From: Aulostomus chinensis
Lineage: Eukaryota > Chordata > Actinopteri > Syngnathiformes > Aulostomidae
Assembly: GCA_037954235.1 (NCBI GenBank)
Contig: JBBMOA010000013.1
Span: 13,520,501-13,584,500 of the forward strand
Length of the DNA: 64,000 bases
Reading direction: 5' to 3'
Positions 57,901-64,000 of this stretch are shown one piece after another. Under the pieces are notes generated by a model. It made no database searches and was not told where the DNA came from. It was given only the letters and a program-made list of their open reading frames with translations. Position 1 is the stretch's first letter. Each line of letters starts with the position of its first letter. The position numbers and the translations under genes were made by a program.

Positions 57901-60887
57901 CAGAACAGGAAAAAAAACAAGGGAAAAAGTCACTGTACCTCATCCAATGAGGTTGCTTGAATCTTCCTGAACTTTTCACAAGCCTGCCAGAATAAAATAT
58001 TCTCGGCACTCACCTCCGATCTGAGAAAAGCCTGTGGAGAAACAGTGTTTGAACACACCAGGTGAGAGGAAGTTAGTCAACATCAGTGCAAGTCATTTCC
58101 GAAAACAGCATGCACTCTCAACAGTGCGCACGTGTGTGCAGAGACGGCATCTCACTGTAAAGTAGCTGACTCCGCAGGGGTCCTCCAACAGCTTTTCAAA
58201 TGAAACGGCCCAGCTCAGCACACTGTTGGCTGGCCCAGCGTCTCCGCCTGGAGTCCCGGGAAGGCTGCTGCTGCTGCCGCCACAGCCCCGTGCAGACATA
58301 TTCAGCTCTACTCTCATACAGACACAAACACACCCATTTATCAGCACAGAATCAGCTAGAAAGAGACTGAATCAGATAGTTTCTCCTATCGTGTACAGAC
58401 ATGCTCCACCCTGAGAAATGCCAGAACTTACCTCCGTCTGACACCGCCTGGCTCTGGGAGGAGAGACAGTAAAAGAGAAGAACACAAAATCTTAGGAGAA
58501 AGTCTGATGAGAGGGAAAACCGAGGCGGTCAGAGTGGCGGAATACTTCTCACTGCTCTTCAATATTCACTACACTGAACTGTTTATCTCCTTAACAGCGT
58601 ATTAAGAGATATTTGTAGTCCAGAATGCACATCACAGAAGCTAAAGCATGTTTTCAAAAGCACACAAATATTTAGGAAGTGAAATGTGAATACCAGGTGC
58701 AGGCTCTTTTTCTTTTCTGCTGGCAGTTCAGTGCATCAGTCGTGGCAGGAAGTGGTTGTGACACCAATGGCAGTAACTCATTCAGCTTTCACAGCCCACT
58801 AAATATTCTTTTACATTCATAATCAGGTGCCCACACGGTTTGTAAGTGACCCGAGTATGACTCCTGGCTCCTCCGACATGCCACAGACACGCAGGTTCCC
58901 ATGCAGGGTAAAGCAGAGCGTATCATGTTGTTCAGAGGTCTCCTTTATGGTAACAGTCTCTGCACTCATGTTGGTCCTGGCTGCTCATGAGAAGTGTGAT
59001 ACCACCAACTGAACCCGATTTTTACCTGTTACTTCATGAATAGATGTATGACGAACTTGACTTACCATTTGCTTTCAGCACGCTCGACTGAAAAGTACCG
59101 TATCACAATTCCTGCTATTAAAAAAAAAAATCCCTGATATTCATTAAGACAGTATTCAGTGTGTATTGATGTATTGCCCCAGTATCATATCTATCCAAAT
59201 CCTAAATTGTCACAAATTATCACCAGCAAACTAAAAACCTATCCATGTTTCACCCATTTCAAAATGCTCAGGATTTGCTCACGACTGTTAGCTCTGGAGA
59301 ACACTCCAGCTGTTGGCCAGAGGAGCCGCCACAAGAGTCTCTGTGCCTCAAGTTTAATCAGAGGGTGCCACACGTGCAAGGGTGAAATGATGCCCCGAGA
59401 GCAGCATCCGTGCTTGTGCTAGTAAACATAATGGACTCCTAATTTGATGAGAGGCCGCGTGAAGAGGTCTGTCGCTACCGACGTCTTCATAATTCTACAC
59501 AAAAGAGACAAAACGGCTCCTCTTCTTCTTGAATGCAAATCGCCATTAACATTGTTGTTCATTACTGCCATTGTTCAACCTGTAATGTCTATAAATACAT
59601 CGTCCCGCAAACTACTGTGCGTGCATGGAACGCGTCCTCCAAACGCACAGCTTGGGAGCTTTATACAAGTTTCAGGAGTCAACTGAGGAAACAAGGAAGG
59701 TTTTCCCCAAATTTCATGAAAAATTTGATGAATTTATGATGACTTATCTGAAATTGAATGTCACTATTAGCACCAAAAAATAGATGTTGCATTACAACTG
59801 TTTGCAGTAAAGAAAATAGCATCGTACTTGAAGGAAACCACACTTGAGTAAATTTGTAATATCCTGAAGTGCAACATCTCAGCTGCAACAACAACAAAAA
59901 AAAAAAACCTCACCTCACCTCACTGTTGCATTATTTCTTGCCTGCTATACTTTTACACATTGCAATTTTTTCTGGCTTTATATCTTATTACATTGTAAGG
60001 TTTTATTGATACTTCAGCTTTTCAATCTGGTTATCAGGAATACTCCAAAATTCTGCTGTATTCTGGACTAGTGCTTCACGATTTTGAAAATACATCCAAT
60101 TGCCATGATTTAGACCAATATTGCAGTTATGATGTAAGATGAGATATTTTACATTACTCTTACTTTTAATGAAAAACCCATTAAAATGATTATGGTGCAG
60201 TTTTTGAGAGTTTCTAATCTGTCCTAATCTTAAACAAACACTGCGTTTTACCAAGATTTGAATCATCAAACGGCAGACAAGGTCTGCAGCTCCGGTGTAA
60301 GGTACATAGAGATGTATTTATTCTTAAGGCTTTTAAACTATTTTTAATTTTTAGCTTGTTCTGTTGGGACTGCTACCAAGTTCCGTTATCCTCGGTGGAT
60401 TGATAAAAGGAATTCGCACTGCAATCGTAGAGGCGGAACGTTTCTTGTTCTCATACAGAGCAACAGAGAACTATGAGGATTATGAGATGAAGTTTACCAG
60501 AAATATGTTCATGTACGTTCACACCTACGGCAGCTCGGCCTACATACACATGACAGACATATTCTAGTTTCCACCTCTGACTCAGACAGGCCCAGGCTGT
60601 TTTCACTAGCAACCGACTGGAGCGTCACAGCCTGACTGGTGCTTGCACTGCTGAGGTCAGACTGACAGTACAAGCTAAAACAGGAAACTGATTGACGCTT
60701 CACTCAAACTTTAGAAATGTCAACCTCATAAGCATCATCATGGTTGAAAACGTAGAGCAGTCAACTCGCCCAGCAGTGTGGCTTTTTCTGTTTCGACGTC
60801 AAAAATTTGATTGAAAACACCTAGCAAATGTTAGCAACTCACCATGAGGCCAACAGGAATCCCTAGAGAAGTAGAATTCTTCGCCAT
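49408..60887 (-). CDS. rgs14: Regulator of G-protein signalling 14, 14 coding exons
   Basis: RGS14 accelerates GTP hydrolysis on Gi/o alpha subunits, binds Ras and Rap through tandem Ras-binding domains, and holds GDP-bound Gi alpha through its GoLoco motif. Coding exons 5' to 3': 60887-60843, 58447-58432, 58307-58156, 58031-57939, 57097-56954, 56190-55977, 55876-55776, 55199-54942, 54685-54609, 54293-54167, 53551-53470, 50746-50697, 50438-50336, 49658-49408. They sum to 1,713 bases with all phases consistent, giving 570 residues (human 566). Residues ~51-172 are the RGS domain (SAENILFWQACEKF; MDSYRRFVRSPLY). RBD1 is ~293-365 (YCCLYLPDGSASLAPTRNG) and RBD2 ~366-437. The GoLoco is ~486-508 with the D-Q-R triad at 503-505. 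The C-terminus E-T-T-L fits a class I PDZ ligand. The start ATG has context TGCCACCATGG. Confidence 0.95.
50336..50438 (-). CDS. rgs14: rgs14 coding exon 13 (linker to GoLoco)
   Basis: Encodes QGGEVSAGGPVARSSLHTGG, then a basic stretch and R-D-M-D, where the GoLoco motif begins. Donor GATG|gtagga, phase 1. Confidence 0.88.
50697..50746 (-). CDS. rgs14: rgs14 coding exon 12 (linker)
   Basis: Seventeen codons including the split glycine (GRDQNVSRISWTAASTQ). Acceptor tttgagcag, donor ACAG|gtgggt. Weakly conserved linker, supported mainly by splice sites and phase. Confidence 0.75.
50938..52600. other. rgs14 intron 11 sequence with repeats
   Basis: Contains a (CTA)n/(CTG)n trinucleotide run at about 51121-51172 and the hAT-type element at 51.76-52.53 kb. 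Apparent ORFs here have no family resemblance. Confidence 0.5.
51755..52535. mobile_element. Non-autonomous hAT-type DNA transposon in rgs14 intron 11
   Basis: The left end CAGTGGTCCTCAGTAGGCGG (51763) and right end ...TATTTGAGTACCCCTG (to 52527) form hAT/Charlie-like terminal inverted repeats (CAGxGGTxCTCA). The flanks AACTAGTT at 51755-51762 and AACTCGAT at 52528-52535 agree at 6 of 8 positions, as an aged 8-bp duplication would. Inside are 'ggcccc' and 'tggccc' blocks typical of such elements but no transposase frame. Confidence 0.75.
52735..52820 (+). repeat. LINE tail fragment
   Basis: 'Taattgcccctcggggataaataaagtcatctgaatctgaatctga' is the familiar short 3' end of a teleost non-LTR element with an AATCTG repeat tail. 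Confidence 0.6.
53470..53551 (-). CDS. rgs14: rgs14 coding exon 11 (RBD2 end)
   Basis: Encodes VGSDEPVSMSSSIFRLANKT then LRLDKAK. Acceptor tctttttag. Donor AAAG|gttcag is non-consensus at +3 but required by phase. Confidence 0.85.
54167..54293 (-). CDS. rgs14: rgs14 coding exon 10 (second Ras-binding domain)
   Basis: Encodes LLEIAFTGKTAGIVAKSSKT then LQDALSAVLQKHHLKPHEVL, the RBD2 start. Acceptor acttgtcttag, donor ATG|gtgggt. Confidence 0.92.
54609..54685 (-). CDS. rgs14: rgs14 coding exon 9 (RBD1 end)
   Basis: Encodes QPLSLEQDCSVLRDQQVSLE then LRVTF, matching human LDQDCTVLADQEVRLE. The acceptor sits on a CAGCAG repeat, so a one-codon alternative is possible. Confidence 0.9.
54882..54922 (+). 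repeat. (GT)n microsatellite adjacent to rgs14 exon 8
   Basis: Twenty GT units only about 20 bases beyond the exon 8 donor on the gene's strand, where they read CA repeats. Confidence 0.96.
54942..55199 (-). CDS. rgs14: rgs14 coding exon 8 (first Ras-binding domain)
   Basis: After a linker rich in Ser and Gly comes YCCLYLPDGSASLAPTRNGL, then LIRDMLASLCEKRGFPLKDV. The arginine in I-R-D-M-L is the residue class that contacts Ras/Rap. Donor AAG|gtgagc, followed at once by a GT microsatellite. Confidence 0.95.
55400..55770. mobile_element. MITE-like element, copy B (rgs14 intron 7)
   Basis: 'Gtgagtacttgagatgcaaa' followed by 'cgccaagtatcgctttaac' near 55711-55757, and 'actattagcatcaagctaaa' near 55613-55634, match blocks of copy A at 38.24-38.82 kb. 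The reverse complement of 'gggcagttttgttgctgcag' matches the left half of copy A. Boundaries are uncertain, and the right end reaches close to exon 7. Confidence 0.5.
55776..55876 (-). CDS. rgs14: rgs14 coding exon 7 (linker)
   Basis: Encodes DTSNAHVLVSRKESQISIKS then TSSVELGSLYRQKE. R-K-E-S-Q-x-S corresponds to the R-R-E-S-Q-G-S linker segment of human RGS14, a likely phosphorylation site. Acceptor atgtcaacag. Confidence 0.9.
55977..56190 (-). CDS. rgs14: rgs14 coding exon 6 (end of RGS domain)
   Basis: IFKLMKMDSYRRFVRSPLYQ closes the RGS domain, followed by a Ser/Lys-rich linker (GDKTGQKRLQKRGSWG). Acceptor tgtgtttcag, donor GGAG|gtaatg. Confidence 0.95.
56821..56864 (+). repeat. (GC/CA)n microsatellite in rgs14 intron 5
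   Basis: Mixed GCGCGC and CA repeats, pure CA from about 56840. Confidence 0.95.
56954..57097 (-). CDS. rgs14: rgs14 coding exon 5 (RGS domain)
   Basis: Forty-eight codons, LKAAARSIYDSYLSESSPFP then INIDDSAKTEEKDLELPTPE, matching the middle of the RGS domain. Acceptor accctttgcag, donor CAG|gtctgt. Confidence 0.94.
57465..57478 (-). promoter_or_regulatory. CTCF-like motif in rgs14 intron 4
   Basis: On the minus strand CCACTAGGTGGCGC fits CCASYAGRKGGCRS at every position and is followed by TAGA. A strong candidate by motif alone; occupancy is unknown. Confidence 0.5.
57939..58031 (-). CDS. rgs14: rgs14 coding exon 4 (RGS domain)
   Basis: Encodes AFLRSEVSAENILFWQACEK then FRKIQATSLDE. The S-A-E-N segment contacts the G-alpha switch regions in RGS proteins. 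Phase 0 on both sides. Confidence 0.95.
58156..58307 (-). CDS. rgs14: rgs14 coding exon 3 (start of RGS domain)
   Basis: Glycine/serine linker (MSARGCGGSSSSLPGTPGG) then LSWAVSFEKLLEDPCGVSYF, the first helices of the RGS fold. Donor TACA... reads TTTACA|gtgaga, phase 0. Confidence 0.93.
58432..58447 (-). CDS. rgs14: rgs14 coding exon 2, a 16-base microexon
   Basis: GCGGTGTCAGACGGAG encodes A-V-S-D-G plus the first base of E, restoring the A-V-S-D-G-E-L of mammalian RGS14. Acceptor cccagagccag, donor GAG|gtaagt-like (gtaagt begins gtaag). Confidence 0.8.
58448..60842. other. rgs14 intron 1
   Basis: A 2.4-kb intron. Apart from a possible optional exon at 60575-60661 (see findings) I see no coding sequence or complete mobile element in it. 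Confidence 0.5.
60843..60887 (-). CDS. rgs14: rgs14 coding exon 1
   Basis: Codons 1-15, MAKNSTSLGIPVGLM, aligning with the start of human RGS14 (LGVPNGRM). An acceptor gtgccccag near 60941 implies that this exon carries 53 bases of 5' UTR and that a leader exon lies upstream. Donor ATG|gtgagt. Confidence 0.9.
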
Positions 60888-62968
60888 GGTGGCACCGTTA
60901 CCACACTGGAAGCTGGAGTCCTTTGTGTTGTTCACGCTGTCTGGGGCACAGAGGAGTGCTCCACCCAAACACAACACATTCTACTCTTCACTAACACATA
61001 AAAACTCATCACTTGGGTACTCCTGTCACTTCCTGCCGGGTAGGGAAGTCTTGCCATAGCAACAAACCACAAAAGAGGAAGTGGAGTTACTATGATCAAA
61101 CTGTTCTCAGCCCATGTCTTAAGAAATGCTATGATGTGAGAGGACGACAAATGCGCAATGTCAGCTTCTGATATACAGTCTGCTTACTTCTCACCACAGC
61201 TCTTACTTGGTTGTTATCTTTGGCCTTCAGTTTTTTCTTTTGACTGAAGCATCTAAGTGGAATTCCTGAAGACAGGTCATCTATGTAGAGCCAACACTTC
61301 CCACTTTATGCGAGCAGCCTCCCAACAAGACCGACAAATCCCAAGTTTACTGAGCTGGTTGATGGCCGCCATCAGGGTTCGGCTCATCTCTGATGTCTGG
61401 TTTCATCAGGCCAGCTCACACAATGATCTTGTTGAACTTGCTTGGTAATACTGGCCCCTTGAGTCCCACCTCTCATGTTCATGTCATCGACATGATCAGA
61501 ATGAGGACATTTATGCGGCTTTAATTTATGACATATGCTCAAGCACATGTCAAACACTGGCTTGGATCATTAATTTTCCTGAAAAAAAAATCAAAAACAT
61601 CTCTATTTGTTTTCTTTTGTTTCTCCCCTCAAGGAATATTAATTGTGCTCTCCAGGATCAGGATAGTTGGTACCACTCGATGTGCCCAAGTTCCGTATTT
61701 TAAAACAAACAAACACACATACACACACTTTACATCTCAGCCATTTAATAACAGCGGTTGATAACATTCCATGTGGTATTTTGCACATGTAAACGTCCAA
61801 GCCAACATGTCTACAGATAAAATATGAACAGAGATCAATGCACCACTGACTTAATGTGACAATATTACAACATAAAAGTGCTAAAATCTGAATACTTTCA
61901 GAAGGTTTGTATGACTAATGCACAAGCAGACATCTTGGTTTGGGAACTCAGGGTCCCTGTAAGGTCGACCAAGTTGTTGGTATTCTGACATCAGAGGTCA
62001 TTCCATTCTGTCCAAGGAACTAGCCAGGAAAGAAGTTCCCAGCACAAATTGAACTCACAACTATAGTCAGAAAATTCACATCACTTCACATCAGTCCAAT
62101 GTCAACCTGCCTTTTGTCAGAGGCGGATAACTCTCACTTGGTATTTCCATCCATCAATTCAAACTGTGCTCCGGTGCAGCTGCGTGTGAGAGATAAACCG
62201 CGTGCAACAAATTGATGTTTGATCAAGTCTTGTGGTGTGGAGATGCATCGATACATATGCTAAACAGAGATGGGAGGAGCTTGCAAAGATGCAGCAATCA
62301 CAAATCAAATGAATAGAAGAAGAAATGGCAACGACATGTTAGGTCAGCTCAGTTACTCAATATCACAGTCCAGCCAGCAGCAGATTTCAAATCAACAGAA
62401 GACGTAAAACAAATAACACTTCGATTAGCGCAGTATCTGCCCAGATAATCTTTTCAAATTTGTGCAGCCCTGCAAACTAATTCTGCTTATGTCAGACTTC
62501 TCCCTGTGTGTGCTACCACATTCGCTGTGACATCAGGTCGGTGATATTGCAGAGTTCTGACTTTTTCCCAGTTCTTAGTAAAACTGAATGGAGGGTCAGC
62601 AGAATATGTGGTTGTTTACCACGAAAGTGTGTGTGTTTGTGTTTTATTTGGAGGAGGGGAGATTGGGGTCACTTGCAGTCACTTAAATCTTTTAATATTT
62701 ATTGAATATGGCCTCTCTTTAATGTCAGGTAGGAAAATGGTGTACAGTTTTAAGCTAGAGGGCTTAATTGTAGCACTCTGATTTGTAAATTTAATTCAGT
62801 TTTATAGAGTGCTCCTTGTCTGTGAAACTTAATATGAAATTTGGTCATTATTAGCTTAGTTAGTTACGGAGTAGCTAGAATTATGAATGAATAGGAAAAA
62901 TAAGGTTACAACCGTCCCGGGTCTCCCCTACTGTGCACTGCAGGTAGGTTTCTTGTAAATTGTCCTAC
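60888..62968. other. Upstream of rgs14 exon 1; no coding exon found
   Basis: Probably the leader intron of rgs14. An acceptor-like gtgccccag lies just 3' (in gene sense) at about 60941. No mobile element or further exon recognised. Confidence 0.45.
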
Positions 62969-63073
62969 CTTGACGCCGACAGTGCACCATTTCTCATATT
63001 TCCTCAACTGCTTTTGTGCCGCAACCTTTGCCAGAGGGAAGAACCTGCGACAGAGCCCACTGAACGCTACCAT
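62969..63073 (-). CDS. Possible first exon: 35-codon ORF ending in a donor site
   Basis: ATG at 63073 opens MVAFSGLCRRFFPLAKVAAQ and continues to ...WCTVGVK, ending AAG|gtagga in phase 0. The N-terminus is basic and hydrophobic, with little acidic charge, like a mitochondrial presequence. If spliced to the rgs14 exon 1 acceptor near 60941 the frame meets TGA after two codons, so on rgs14 mRNA it would be an upstream ORF. Otherwise it is the first exon of another gene whose remaining exons I could not find. I do not recognise the product. Confidence 0.35.
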
Positions 63074-63260
63074 CTTCGGGAAGATGCAAGACGACTCAGA
63101 CGAGAAACGGCTCCGACTTAATTGACATGGTTGAGTTTACCTTCTCCCAGTGATTCCGGACATGCGCAGAATGGCTCCACACAGGTGTGGCGGGACGGCT
63201 GATTAAGCGCGCGGCTTCATTTGGAGACGGCTCTCCTGCCTCCTGGCCTGGGTCGAACCC
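63074..63260 (-). promoter_or_regulatory. Promoter-like CpG-rich block
   Basis: This block has far more CpG than the surrounding sequence (acgacgag-type runs, gcgcgcgg near 63210). An ETS-type CCGGAA is at 63154-63159 on the minus strand, directly next to CATGCGCA (63161-63168), an NRF1-like core. This combination is usual in TATA-less housekeeping promoters. It sits immediately 5' of the ORF at 63073 and is the best candidate for the rgs14 promoter. Confidence 0.5.
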
Positions 63261-64000
63261 TGGTCGTCAAAATACATTTTTTGTGGTTCTTGAGAATTTA
63301 TGAAGTAAATAAACTGTTTGTATTCAGTGGCAGCAGACTGAGTTTTGTGTTCAACCGCAAACGCAGTTAAAACTTATAAAAGAGGATACAGTGTATTTAT
63401 TAAGATGTGTTAGACTGTCTTATTTGGGCCGAGATGCGCTAAAACTATAAATTAGCCGAATGATTTAACAAAATGGCACAATTTTACAATTCATCAGCTT
63501 TAAAGCTCAGCGACATTTATGATAAAATATAACATGAAAGTTGCAGGAGTGATTTATGGCTGTCAAACACTGTAGAAGTGAATTCTCCTCCAAACAGTGT
63601 TTGCTAGTAAAAATTTAGCAATGGAGGATTCCGTTTTTGCTATGAATACAAATACACGAGTGAAGTTGTGACGTTATTTGTCAAAGGCATTAGGTTCTCA
63701 TTAAATGTGGCGCCCGTGATGTTTTCACTCTTAGAAACGTGTGTATTGTTTTCACTGTTTTTGCAGTTGAAGACAGTTAAAGATTATCAAATTGAAACAA
63801 CATTGCAGGTATGAGAGCTTGTGTTTTGTTTTGTTTTGTTTTGTCCGTGTGTGGCAATGTGTCTCAACGAACAGCAGCCCACAAGCATGAACAGCAGCAC
63901 TCTCTGCTGGACACAAATGAATACACTACATGAGGCCCCTGCATGACCTCAACAGTATTCTAGCTCCGATAATAGTTGTGTTTTCATGTTGTGTCATGTG
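63261..64000. other. No gene recognised
   Basis: AT-rich sequence with a short (TTTTG)n run at about 63824-63843. Nothing assignable. Confidence 0.5.

Noticed and set aside
60364..60567. 67-codon plus-strand ORF starting MGLLPSS
   Set aside because: Antisense within rgs14 intron 1, no family match and no supporting splice sites.

Overview
This window is nuclear DNA from a ray-finned fish, most likely a spiny-rayed teleost. The evidence is split vertebrate genes with GT-AG introns, many long CA/GT microsatellites, teleost-type LINE fragments, and five copies of a tRNA-derived SINE with a GGAT tail. There are no bacterial operons, CRISPR arrays or prokaryotic signals.

Left part (1 to about 27.8 kb): no intact gene was found. 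It holds three RT-coding LINE fragments (4.0-4.8 kb, plus strand; 12.8-14.2 kb, minus, L2-like; 18.1-19.4 kb, plus, internally deleted), several short LINE tails, four of the five SINE copies (three with visible target-site duplications), long microsatellites, and a frameshifted intronless retrocopy of aimp2 (about 21.78-22.54 kb).

Centre (27.8-39.5 kb, minus strand): a complete 12-coding-exon slc34a1-type sodium/phosphate cotransporter. All splice phases agree and the model gives 696 codons. Both QSSS transport motifs, extracellular N-glycosylation sites and a PDZ-type C-terminus (T-P-L) are present. About 1 kb upstream of its ATG lies an inverted pair of HNF1-like sites.

Between the two large genes (43.0-43.6 kb, minus strand): a four-coding-exon gene for a 69-residue protein that I do not recognise. 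Every coding intron is phase 0 and the poly(A) signal overlaps the stop codon.

Right part (49.4-60.9 kb, minus strand): a complete 14-coding-exon rgs14 gene of 570 codons, with RGS domain, tandem Ras-binding domains and GoLoco motif. Its C-terminus (T-T-L) also fits a class I PDZ ligand. At 62.97-63.07 kb a promoter-like CpG-rich block and a 35-codon ORF ending in a donor site may be the rgs14 leader exon or the first exon of another gene.

The rgs14-slc34a1 order is the one I recall from human 5q35. RGS14 has been reported to control SLC34A1 (NPT2A) phosphate transport through the PDZ scaffold NHERF1, so adjacent genes that both keep PDZ-type tails make a functional pair worth testing. All gene models were read by eye from splice signals, reading phase and remembered family sequences; no alignment was run.
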